From: Anabaena lutea FACHB-196
GTDB lineage: Bacteria > Cyanobacteriota > Cyanobacteriia > Cyanobacteriales > Nostocaceae
Reading direction: 5' to 3'
DNA: 64,000 bases
Assembly: GCF_014698305.1 (NCBI RefSeq)
Contig: NZ_JACJST010000001.1
Location: 1 to 64,000 of the forward strand
The notes under the pieces were generated by a model. The model was not told where the DNA came from. It ran no database searches and worked only from the letters and a program-made list of their open reading frames with translations. The position numbers and the translations under genes were made by a program. This document shows positions 9,549-15,796 of this stretch, piece after piece. Within the stretch, counting starts at the first letter, position 1. Each line of letters begins with the position of its first letter.

Positions 9549-9717
9549 TGTGTTTTTTCTCTGTATGGTTAATGGTTAATTATGCTTTATTTTGATTAAA
9601 GTTTCGCGCCAAGATGGGAAGGAGCAAAGGCGCAAAGAAGATACCTTGATTTAGAATATAGGGATAATGGGTAATGAGTGATTATAATTAGTGTACTGTA
9701 AGGAGATTGGGTAATTT

Positions 9718-9948
9718 ATGACTATTGAACAATTAGAGGCTGAAGTTTTAGCTTTACCAAAGGATACTTTAGCATTATTAGTAGCTCGTTTGATTGAACA
9801 TTTAGGACAAGTGGAAGAAATTGATCAGCAAATTGCTAATGAATGGATACAAGAGGCAGAATTAAGAGATAAGGATATAAGTAATGGTAAAATTGCTGGT
9901 ATTTCCTCTCAAGAAGTGTTTAGTAAATTGCGTACATATTTACAATGA
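9718..9948 (+). CDS. Antitoxin of RelE/ParE-type TA pair (addiction module component)
   Basis: 76 aa protein resembling the 'putative addiction module component' family that accompanies RelE/ParE toxins. It is small, acidic and largely helical. The N-terminus MTIEQLEAEVLALPKDTLA and the SRLIEHL-like LVARLIEHLG segment are typical, while the C-terminal part (SNGKIAGISSQEVFSKL) is the expected toxin-binding tail. Its stop overlaps the start of the toxin gene by four bases (ATGA at 9945-9948), the classic TA arrangement that couples translation. Upstream (about 9699) is an AAGGAG Shine-Dalgarno-like run, somewhat distant from the ATG. Such antitoxins usually neutralise the toxin and autorepress the operon. 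Confidence 0.8.
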   Translation: MTIEQLEAEVLALPKDTLALLVARLIEHLGQVEEIDQQIANEWIQEAELRDKDISNGKIAGISSQEVFSKLRTYLQ

Positions 9949-10241
9949 TAAATGTTATATTTCATCCCTTGGCAGAACAAGAATTAACTGAAGCTATCAA
10001 TTATTATGAGCAGCAAAAAACGGGTCTTGGTTTAGAATATTTAGAAGCGGTAGAACAGGCTGTCAATTGTTTGATGTATTATCCAGAAATAGGCGCAAAG
10101 GTTCGCGGTTCTATTCGGCGTTTAGTGATACCAAAATTTCCCTATTCTCTCTTATATCGTGTTTTGGAAGATGAACAAATCCGCATTTTAGCGGTAGCGC
10201 ATTATAAGCGTAAACCATTTTATTGGAGTAAACGAAAATAG
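9945..10241 (+). CDS. Type II toxin, RelE/ParE family
   Basis: 98 aa with the RelE/ParE fold signature. It starts IFHPLAEQELTEAINYYEQQ (first helices), then ALEXAV-like YLEAVEQAVNCLMYYPEIG, the conserved central arginine segment GSIRRLVIPKFPYSLLYRV, and the C-terminal strand EQIRILAVAHYKRKPFYW. Members are either ribosome-dependent mRNA endonucleases (RelE) or gyrase poisons (ParE); this sequence alone does not decide. It is intact in length and overlaps the antitoxin gene by four bases, so this pair, unlike others in the island, looks functional. Confidence 0.85.
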   Translation: MINVIFHPLAEQELTEAINYYEQQKTGLGLEYLEAVEQAVNCLMYYPEIGAKVRGSIRRLVIPKFPYSLLYRVLEDEQIRILAVAHYKRKPFYWSKRK

Positions 10242-10273
10242 TTTTTCAGATAGCTAAAATTTCTGATGTTTAT

Positions 10274-10612
10274 ATGGATTCCTTAACTAATCAATATTGT
10301 CAGATTATTAAAAATGTTCTTCAAGAATATGCAGATTTTTTTGGTAATGATGCACAGGTGAAGGTAGAAGTGGTGTTAGATGAGAAAAATGATCATTATT
10401 TATTAGTAGAAACTGGTTGGGAAAATGGTTATCGGATTTATGGAAGTTTATTACATTTTGATTTAATTGATGGTAAGGTTTGGATTCAACATGATGGAAC
10501 TGAGGAAGGGGTGGCTAATGATTTGGTTGCTGCGGGAATACCAAAATTACATATTATTTTAGGGTTTAAAGCACCTGAAGTTAGGAAATTTACGGAGTTT
10601 GCTGTTTTTTAG
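10274..10612 (+). CDS. XisI-family protein (solo)
   Basis: 112 aa protein of the XisI family, named after a factor controlling fdxN-element excision in Anabaena. The pattern is characteristic: N-terminal helix YCQIIKNVLQEYADFF, strand VEVVLDEKNDHYLLVETGW, then HFDLIDGKVWIQHDGTE and VANDLVAAGIPKLHIILGF, ending with KFTEFAVF. Members occur in many copies in Nostocales, normally directly after a XisH (PD-(D/E)XK-like) gene. No xisH is adjacent here; the upstream neighbour is a RelE toxin 32 bases away. Excision control has been shown only for the founding member, so function here is unknown. It may belong to the surrounding accessory island. Confidence 0.85.
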   Translation: MDSLTNQYCQIIKNVLQEYADFFGNDAQVKVEVVLDEKNDHYLLVETGWENGYRIYGSLLHFDLIDGKVWIQHDGTEEGVANDLVAAGIPKLHIILGFKAPEVRKFTEFAVF

Positions 10613-10752
10613 GTAAGTTTGACTTTACAATAATTTTAAATTTCACACTGTCAAATCAGTATTAATACAGTTGCGACCGTTTTCAAAAGTAACCTATTTT
10701 AGTTATAATGTTATTTAAAGTGCTAACTCATTCATATTAAAAAAGTGTTTAT

Positions 10753-10772
10753 AGTATAAATATACTTATAAT
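10753..10772 (+). promoter_or_regulatory. Candidate promoter/operator of the coiled-coil/HNH cluster
   Basis: AGTATA-aa-TATACT at 10753-10766 is a near-perfect palindrome, immediately followed by a good -10 hexamer TATAAT at 10767-10772, about 60 bases ahead of the ATG at 10831. The -35 region is weak. A palindrome touching the -10 box suggests repression, possibly autoregulation. Inferred from sequence only. Confidence 0.4.
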
Positions 10773-10830
10773 GTAAATTATCTATGTCTGAAAAGTAAAC
10801 ATTTTGATTGATGAAGTTTTGAGGGAATTT

Positions 10831-11676
10831 ATGGCATCTAAGAGTCAAGTACAAACAGTTCTAAAGGAACAATATGGCATTAATAAAAATATTAGTGATG
10901 TATTAGATAAAGAAGAATGTGAAAGATTGCTAACTATTCTTTCTAATGAACCTATCGCAGTCAAATTAGTTGAATCTTTTGCAGAAAAAAATTCTAGTCT
11001 TGGTAAAAATAATGCTTCTTTAGGAAGAATGCGAGGTCAAGCTGAAAAGAAACTTTCATCTTTACAAGCTGAATATTTAGAACTACAAGAATCTATTAAA
11101 AATATAGAACTACTGAAATCAGAATCAACTTTAAAAAAGAAACAATTAGAACAAGAAACAAGAAAAATAGAAGAAGATATTCAACAAGTTATAACAGAAA
11201 ATAAAAATCTCAAAACTCAATTAGAAGAATTAAATCAGAGTAACCAAAACTTAACTAATGTAAATTTGCAATTAGAAAAAGAAAATGCAGAATTAAAATT
11301 ATTAGAAAATGATTTATTTTTGTTGCAAAAAGAATACAGAGAATTACAAGAATCTATTGAGAATATAGAAATATTAAAATCAGAATCAACTTTACGGAAG
11401 CAAGAATTAGAAGATGAAACCAGAAAACTAGAGGAAGACATTAAACGCATTGCTAAAGAAAATAAAAATTTGAAAATTAAAGTAGATACATTAAGTTATA
11501 GTAATCAAGAGTTAACAGAAGCTAATACTAATTTACAGAAAGAGAATAAACATTTAAAAAATATAGTTGATGAAATTAGATTAAAATTAGCGATAGAGTT
11601 TAAAGGACTATTGAGGTTAGAGGATAGTGAGATCCGTAAAGGTATAGTTAAATTATTAAAATCAACATTAGGGTAA
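10831..11676 (+). CDS. Coiled-coil protein with internal duplication
   Basis: 281 aa from the ATG at 10831; an in-frame TTG at 10804 could add nine residues, but the ATG start MASKSQVQTVLKEQYGI looks natural. Residues 1-75 form a small helical head containing KEECERLLTILSNEPIA and LVESFAEKNSSLGKNN. The rest is almost pure heptad coiled coil, with an approximately 84-residue tandem duplication: the segment starting EYLELQESIKNIELLKSEST is repeated as EYRELQESIENIEILKSEST, each followed by a TENKNLK-like stretch. The C-terminus has a short non-coiled helix pair (EFKGLLRLEDSEIRKGIVKL). There is no signal peptide or membrane segment. It is the first gene of a tight trio with the next two (13 and 11 base gaps). 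Family unknown to me; a scaffold or SMC-like adaptor role is only inference. Confidence 0.65.
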   Translation: MASKSQVQTVLKEQYGINKNISDVLDKEECERLLTILSNEPIAVKLVESFAEKNSSLGKNNASLGRMRGQAEKKLSSLQAEYLELQESIKNIELLKSESTLKKKQLEQETRKIEEDIQQVITENKNLKTQLEELNQSNQNLTNVNLQLEKENAELKLLENDLFLLQKEYRELQESIENIEILKSESTLRKQELEDETRKLEEDIKRIAKENKNLKIKVDTLSYSNQELTEANTNLQKENKHLKNIVDEIRLKLAIEFKGLLRLEDSEIRKGIVKLLKSTLG

Positions 11677-11689
11677 AGTAGATTAATTT

Positions 11690-12130
11690 ATGGTTGTCAA
11701 CAAAAATAGAAAGAAATATTTTCAAGGGATGAGTTATCGTGAAGTACAAAAATATAACTCAAAAAATAGAATTAAATTATCTCCAGAGGATCACAAATGG
11801 TTAAAAGAAAATAGTTATAAAAATATTGGTTGGGATAATGTAATTAATCTCCATAACACCATTCAAGATTTTTTAGTGAAGTATCAGGTAGAACATTTAA
11901 CTCTGGAAGAATTATTTCTAGAAGCAGATCGTATTGGTAATAAATATCTAACAGAAGAAGAAATACAAGATTTTCAGCAAAAATTAGCACAAGAACTTAA
12001 TGAAATTTCAGAAGAGATAGATAAACAGTTTCCTCAAACAGAAATGGAAATTATTGATTTTAGTAAAAATGCTAAATCTAAACCTACGAAGAAACGCAAT
12101 CAAAAAACCTATAGGACAGTTAAATTATAG
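11690..12130 (+). CDS. Hypothetical basic/helical protein of the HNH cluster
   Basis: Unrecognised 146 aa protein. The N-terminus is very basic (VNKNRKKYFQGMSYREVQKY) and could bind nucleic acid. The C-terminus is again Lys/Arg-rich (SKPTKKRNQKTYR). The middle (71-98) contains TLEELFLEADRIGNKYLTEE, which matches the N-terminal LGELFKLADKIGK...LTE segment of the neighbouring HNH protein. Such a shared motif suggests a common docking site or an ancient duplication. It is 13 bases after the coiled-coil gene and 11 bases before the HNH gene, so one operon is likely. No known domain seen; function not assigned. Confidence 0.6.
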   Translation: MVVNKNRKKYFQGMSYREVQKYNSKNRIKLSPEDHKWLKENSYKNIGWDNVINLHNTIQDFLVKYQVEHLTLEELFLEADRIGNKYLTEEEIQDFQQKLAQELNEISEEIDKQFPQTEMEIIDFSKNAKSKPTKKRNQKTYRTVKL

Positions 12131-12141
12131 GAATAGTAAAT

Positions 12142-12591
12142 ATGAATTTAGAAAATCAAGACCTTGGGGAATTATTTAAACTTGCAGATAAGATTGGTAA
12201 AAAGCGATATCATCGGTTAACTGAACAAGATTTTGATAATTATAGAAAATTTGACCATTGGAGATATATTAATGGTGATTCAGAATGTGGAACAACTGAA
12301 GAAAGTAAAAATTGGGTAATAGATAATTCTGATTATTATTGTCCGATTTGTGATCATAAATATAGAGAGGATAACGGTAGAACTATTGATCATAAGTTAC
12401 CAAGATCACAATATCCTTGGTTATCATTGGAGTTTCAAAATTTATGGGTCATTTGTCGAAATTGTAATCTGGAAAAGGGAGAAATGCACTGGTATGAATA
12501 TGAACTTTATATTTTTAAAAAATATCCAGAAATTTATCCTTTTATAAAATCTGTACGTCCTGTTAGCTTATTGCGTTCTTTAAAGGAATAA
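12142..12591 (+). CDS. HNH endonuclease-domain protein
   Basis: 149 aa with a C-terminal HNH/treble-clef nuclease domain. A zinc-binding CPIC (67-70) is followed by the HNH core TIDHKLPRSQYP (Asp83-His84), the Asn-containing helix start LEFQNLWVICRNCNLEKG (Cys105, Cys108) and a basic C-terminus. HNH domains of this size nick or cut DNA and are found in restriction, phage and mobile-element systems. The N-terminal 35 residues carry the helical motif shared with the preceding protein, so the nuclease is probably recruited by partners rather than acting alone. It is last in the three-gene set; a TA-type repeat starts 14 bases after its stop. Confidence 0.75.
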   Translation: MNLENQDLGELFKLADKIGKKRYHRLTEQDFDNYRKFDHWRYINGDSECGTTEESKNWVIDNSDYYCPICDHKYREDNGRTIDHKLPRSQYPWLSLEFQNLWVICRNCNLEKGEMHWYEYELYIFKKYPEIYPFIKSVRPVSLLRSLKE

Positions 12592-12604
12592 ATAAAAGAA
12601 AATT

Positions 12605-12650
12605 ATGTAGAGTGAGAGCGATCGCATTTCTGATGTAGGGTAAGAGCGAT
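12605..12650 (+). repeat. TA-array boundary repeat A (two copies)
   Basis: Partial copy at 12605-12622 (ATGTAGAGTGAGAGCGAT) and full copy at 12624-12650 (starts GCATTTCTGATG, ends GGGTAAGAGCGAT). Related copies occur at 13801, 14523, 15219 and 15896, one between each pair of two-gene modules. Confidence 0.7.
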
Positions 12651-12693
12651 TATCATTTATAATCAAAATATTACAACCTTCAATGTCACAAGG

Positions 12694-13155
12694 ATGAAAA
12701 AAATGGACACTACAAAACTGAGTGACACAACCATAGAACTATCAGATATTACAGCTTGGGATAAAAACGGAAATAAACTCTTAGTATCAAAAGTTAGAGC
12801 TAGAGATATTGTAGAAGATATTACCGGAAAGGTTGAAAATATCCTCAAATTTGAACATGAACATAATAGAGTGATAATTCCTTATGCAATGACAGCTACC
12901 CGTGAAGAAATTAAATTTTTTCACTGGGATGGGGAAAAGTTAGAAAATGTCTACACCTTTCCAACTCATGAAGTTTTGTCTGAATATGATCCAGAATTTA
13001 GTCATAAAAAGAGGATTTTTGAATATTATTTAGAAACATTAGTTGAAGGATGGTTAAGAGATTTGGCTGATAACTGGAAAACAGATCATCCTCCAAAATC
13101 ACAAGAACTAACCCAGATAGGTTTTGTAGACAAGATTTATGATGCAGCACACTAA
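12694..13155 (+). CDS. Hypothetical partner of PIN-like protein (candidate antitoxin)
   Basis: Unrecognised 153 aa protein encoded 15 bases upstream of a PIN-like gene, the position of an antitoxin. The N-terminal ~45 residues (TELSDITAWDKNGNKLLVSK) look like a short beta-rich region, and the centre has alternating strands (RVIIPYAMTATREEIKFFHW). The C-terminal half is helical and acidic (FEYYLETLVEGWLRDLADNW). An AAGG sequence precedes the ATG. It lacks a ribbon-helix-helix or AbrB signature, so if it is an antitoxin it is of an unusual, larger kind. It is bounded on the left by boundary repeat A. Confidence 0.6.
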   Translation: MKKMDTTKLSDTTIELSDITAWDKNGNKLLVSKVRARDIVEDITGKVENILKFEHEHNRVIIPYAMTATREEIKFFHWDGEKLENVYTFPTHEVLSEYDPEFSHKKRIFEYYLETLVEGWLRDLADNWKTDHPPKSQELTQIGFVDKIYDAAH

Positions 13156-13170
13156 GGGTTAGTAAATTTA

Positions 13171-13785
13171 ATGATTACGCTTTACATAGAAACTAATTTT
13201 TTTATTGATTTTGCAAAAAAACAAGATCAAGATACTGAGAATTTAGTAAATTCCCAATTTCCTGAAGTAACAACAAGAATTAAAATAGTAACTCCTGCAA
13301 TTTGTTGTATGGAATCTCTTTCTGTATTGGAAAGTGAGCGCAACATAAATAATCGTTTTGGGGATAATTTACAGGATGAAGTAAGAAAACTCAAAGGAGA
13401 TGTTAACTCTCAATACTCTAGAGAAATTAAACGATGTTTAGAACAAGCAATTATTAAAAATAATGAGAGAATGAATGAGATTAATACTCGTCTTTTTGAT
13501 GTTTTAGAATGGGCTAAAAATTCGGTAGAATTAATACAATTAAAACCAGATATTCTCAGTAAAAGTCTGGAAAATTTACTTATTAATGATCCTACAGATA
13601 ATTTAATTTTACATTGTATTCTTGATCATGCTCAAATATCTACAAATGAGAAAAAAGTTTTTTTGAGTGGAAATCATACAGACTTTGGTAAACCAGAGAT
13701 TAAAGAAATATTGCAGGAAGCAAGTATAGAAAGATATTTTGTCAAGACGGGAGATTTTTTAGGATGGTTAAATTCACAGTTTTAA
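13171..13785 (+). CDS. PIN-like ribonuclease-fold protein (candidate toxin)
   Basis: 204 aa protein resembling PIN-domain nucleases. The N-terminus LYIETNFFIDFA matches the PIN start 'DTNhhhD', with Glu7 replacing the first Asp and Asp13 retained. MESLSVLESER supplies the second acidic position (Glu48), DPTDNLILHCIL (Asp140, Asp143) the third, and FLSGNHTDFGKP (Asn168-Asp171) the fourth. A long helical insertion (60-120) makes it larger than VapC toxins (~130 aa), closer to PIN-like families with a lid. It follows the 12694 gene by 15 bases. Likely a metal-dependent RNase of a TA-like or defence module; this is inference from motif and context. Confidence 0.65.
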   Translation: MITLYIETNFFIDFAKKQDQDTENLVNSQFPEVTTRIKIVTPAICCMESLSVLESERNINNRFGDNLQDEVRKLKGDVNSQYSREIKRCLEQAIIKNNERMNEINTRLFDVLEWAKNSVELIQLKPDILSKSLENLLINDPTDNLILHCILDHAQISTNEKKVFLSGNHTDFGKPEIKEILQEASIERYFVKTGDFLGWLNSQF

Positions 13786-13800
13786 TTATTGGGTAATATT

Positions 13801-13853
13801 GCATTTCCGATGTAGAGTGAGAGCGATAGCTTCGGTAAGCTTCACTAACGCCT
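13801..13853 (+). repeat. TA-array boundary repeat B plus second repeat module
   Basis: 13801-13827 is a 27-base copy of the boundary repeat (starts GCATTTCCGATG, ends GTGAGAGCGAT). It is followed by a 24-base module (AGCTTCGGTAAGCTTCACTA then ACGC) that recurs at 14501-14524 in nearly the same form. It lies between the PIN module and the ParD/ParE module. Confidence 0.7.
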
Positions 13854-13922
13854 TGAGAATAATTAAGTTTTTGAAATACATTATAATAGTTCTTATCTAC
13901 AGTCAACTTAACCAAAATTATT

Positions 13923-14189
13923 ATGAGTATCAGTCTCACACCTAAGCAAGAACACTTTATACAAACAAAGCTGCAAACTGGGAAATACCAATCTGTAGAA
14001 GAAGTTCTAGAAATTGCTCTCCGGTTGCTAGATGAATATGATAATGCTGAGTCAGAATGGGTTAAGGAAGTGCGCGAAAAAATTGATGCTGCTATTGCAA
14101 TTTCAGAACACACAGAACCTATTGACGGTGAAACATTTGTAAATCAAATTTTAGAGCGTTTTCAGCAACAGCGACAGGTACAAAAATGA
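13923..14189 (+). CDS. parD: ParD-type antitoxin
   Basis: 88 aa ParD-family ribbon-helix-helix antitoxin. The N-terminus MSISLTPKQEHFIQTKLQTG is the typical ParD strand and first helix, followed by KYQSVEEVLEIALRLLDEYD as the second helix. The C-terminal part is the toxin-wrapping helix (VREKIDAAIAISEHTEPIDG). It would bind operator DNA as a dimer and neutralise ParE. The stop overlaps the ATG of the downstream parE gene by four bases (14186-14189). The antitoxin is intact although its toxin is interrupted by a stop codon. Confidence 0.85.
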   Translation: MSISLTPKQEHFIQTKLQTGKYQSVEEVLEIALRLLDEYDNAESEWVKEVREKIDAAIAISEHTEPIDGETFVNQILERFQQQRQVQK

Positions 14190-14488
14190 ATCGTTACGTT
14201 ATTAATATTCTCGCTAGTCGTGACCTGAACGAAATTGCTGAATACTTCTCACAAAACAACCTAGAAGCAGGTGAAAAATTTTTTCAGGAATTTAATCGCA
14301 AATGTCAACAATAAGTTTCCTTTCCAAATAGTGGTAAAAGCTACTCAGAAATACGTGCTGATTTGCGAGGATTACTCCTTGAAGGCTATATAATTTTTTA
14401 TAGAGTGTTGGATGATGGAATTGAAATTTTACGAGTAGTGAGTGGTCGTCGTAACCTTCCTTCTGTTTTTGATGATTCTGAATTGTAA
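14186..14488 (+). pseudogene. parE: ParE-type toxin, interrupted by an in-frame TAA
   Basis: Reading from the ATG at 14186 gives MNRYVINILASRDLNEIAEY...FNRKCQQ, then a TAA at 14312-14314 (codon 43). Without any frame change it continues VSFPNSGKSYSEIRADLRG, LLLEGYIIFYRVLDDGIEI and LRVVSGRRNLPSVFDD to a normal stop at 14488. The restored 100-residue product is a complete ParE/RelE-fold toxin with the conserved Arg and YRV segments. A single substitution such as TTA to TAA explains it, since a leucine is expected here. The lesion should abolish the gyrase-poisoning toxin while the antitoxin remains. Readthrough or sequencing error are the alternatives. Confidence 0.8.
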
Positions 14489-14500
14489 ATTTAGAGAGAT

Positions 14501-14553
14501 AGTTTCGGTAAGCTTTACTAACGCATTTTATGGATGTAGAGTTAGGAAAGATC
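14501..14553 (+). repeat. TA-array boundary repeat C (degenerate)
   Basis: A copy of the 24-base module (AGTTTCGGTAAGCTTTACTA then ACGC) runs into a degenerate boundary repeat at 14523-14553 (GCATTTTATGGATGTAGAGT, then AGGAAAGATCGCAT). It lies between the ParD/ParE module and the next TA pair. Confidence 0.6.
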
Positions 14554-14605
14554 GCATTAGTTGACATACAATAAAATCTAGAAACCTTTCCCAAAATATA
14601 CGGTT

Positions 14606-14860
14606 ATGGCGATAGTTGTTTCCCTTAGCCCAGAATTAGAAGCTAGACTGCGAGAGAAAGCAGCACAGCAAGGACAAGATATTAGTTTTGTCGCGGCTGA
14701 ATTGCTAGAGAATATCCTAGACTGGGAATTACAAGAATCAGAAGCATCTATTAAGGGTATTCAGCAAGGGTTAGAAGATTTTGAAGCCGGTCGTTTTCGT
14801 TCCTTTGATGATTTTGCTAATGAGCAGCGTCGCAAATATAACCTGCCAGCCGATTCATAA
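14606..14860 (+). CDS. Antitoxin-like protein of a ParE/RelE-type pair
   Basis: 84 aa protein. The N-terminus IVVSLSPELEARLREKAAQQ followed by GQDISFVAAELLENIL resembles a ribbon-helix-helix DNA-binding antitoxin. The C-terminal half is acidic (GIQQGLEDFEAGRFRSFDDF), as in toxin-binding tails. It stops with TAA at 14858-14860, which overlaps the expected toxin start by the pattern ATAA, where the usual TA junction is ATGA. Intact in length, with boundary repeats C and D on either side of the module. Confidence 0.75.
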   Translation: MAIVVSLSPELEARLREKAAQQGQDISFVAAELLENILDWELQESEASIKGIQQGLEDFEAGRFRSFDDFANEQRRKYNLPADS

Positions 14861-15204
14861 AATACCGTATTGAAATCTCTAGCACAGCAGAAGCAGAAGC
14901 AGACAAAGCATTTTTACAGTTGTCTCAAATAACTTCTCCTGAAAAAGCAAGCCAGTGGTATGCAGAGTTATTAAGACTAATTGAATCTTTATCACAAATG
15001 CCAAAGCGATGTTCTTTAGCTAGAGAAAATGATTATTTGAGTCAAGAAATTCGTCAGATAATTTATGGTAAAGGACGCAACGCATACAGGATAATTTTCA
15101 CAATTATAGAAGGAAAGGAAGTTTCTACAGTTCGTATTCTTCATATCCGTCACGCAGCACAGCAGACAATTGGCGAACCACCAGATGAATCTGATGCAAC
15201 CTAA
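14857..15204 (+). pseudogene. ParE/RelE-type toxin with ATA in place of its start codon
   Basis: The frame encodes a full toxin: KYRIEISSTAEAEADKAFLQ, then SQITSPEKASQWYAELLRL, LSQMPKRCSLAREN, RNAYRIIFTIIEGKEVSTVR and ILHIRHAAQQ. Homology begins at 14860, directly after the codon ATA (14857-14859), exactly where an ATG overlapping the antitoxin stop is expected. A G-to-A change turns ATGA into ATAA: the toxin loses ATG while the antitoxin keeps a stop (TGA to TAA). The next candidate starts are an ATT at 14869 or a TTG at 14920, which would remove the first strand and helix. AUA can initiate weakly, so low expression rather than full loss is possible. Confidence 0.7.
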
Positions 15205-15218
15205 AATTAGGGCGAATT

Positions 15219-15246
15219 GCATTTTTGATGTAGAGTTAAGAGCGAT
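15219..15246 (+). repeat. TA-array boundary repeat D
   Basis: 28-base copy (starts GCATTTTTGATGTAGAGT, ends AAGAGCGAT), 14 bases after the stop of the preceding toxin frame and just before the 3' end of the convergent DUF5615/DUF433 module. Confidence 0.7.
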
Positions 15247-15252
15247 ACCTTA

Positions 15253-15576
15253 TCATTCAAGACTAATAACCACAGCTTGACCTTTCACTACTGTAGATAA
15301 TACATCTAAAACTTTTGGAATTAAAGGTTAAATATCCATTAATCTATTAGACTTTGCTTGCAAAACAACTACAGCGATATTGAACTGAGATAAATTTTGC
15401 TGAAAAGATAGATTCCTATCAACGGTAATAAAAACATCAAATTCTGTTTCTATTAAAGCCAGTAATTTACCATTTTTAGTTCCCGCCCATCCCATCTGAG
15501 GAACAGTTTTGATTTCATAACCTATAAATTCTTTGGTTAACCGGCGATCAATACATTCATCTAAAATCAATTTCAT
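15253..15576 (-). pseudogene. DUF5615-type PIN-like toxin, C-terminus cut off by in-frame TAA
   Basis: 82 aa open frame (15328-15576) of the DUF5615 PIN-like family, typical partner of DUF433 antitoxins: MKLILDECIDRRLTKEFIGY with acidic Asp6-Glu7, KTVPQMGWAGTKNGKLLALI, and FDVFITVDRNLSFQQNL. It stops after KSNRLMDI at TAA (15328-15330). Reading past that stop in the same frame gives PLIPKVLDVLSTVVKGQAVV then ISLE to a TGA at 15253-15255, which is the normal C-terminal end of the family. So one nonsense change (for example AAA to TAA) removed about 25 residues. The catalytic acids are retained, so residual activity is possible. Confidence 0.7.
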
Positions 15577-15577
15577 T

Positions 15578-15796
15578 TTATGCTACCTTACTAATCACTT
15601 GCTTTCCTACTTCCTCCAAAAATGTAATAACTTGCTCTCTAGTAACCGTGGGAAAACCATCTAAAAAATCATTTATTGAATCTCCATCTGTCAAATAATC
15701 TAAAAGTGTTTGTATAGGAACTCTTGTTCCAGTAAAAACAGGAGTACCACTCATGATTTCAGGAGACACACTTATAACTGAGGAATGGTTAGACAT
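15578..15796 (-). CDS. DUF433 antitoxin
   Basis: 72 aa DUF433 protein, a small winged-helix-like antitoxin that pairs with DUF5615 or VapC-like toxins. Signature residues are visible: VISVSPEIMSGTPVFTGTRV and PIQTLLDYLTDGDSINDFLD followed by FPTVTREQVITFLEEV. Its stop is one base from the start of the toxin gene, so the two are translationally coupled. The module is convergent with respect to the other modules of the array. Intact. Confidence 0.88.
   Translation of the reverse strand: MSNHSSVISVSPEIMSGTPVFTGTRVPIQTLLDYLTDGDSINDFLDGFPTVTREQVITFLEEVGKQVISKVA

Noticed and set aside
14292-14594. 100-residue minus-strand frame
   Set aside because: Antisense of the interrupted parE and an intergenic repeat; no family features.
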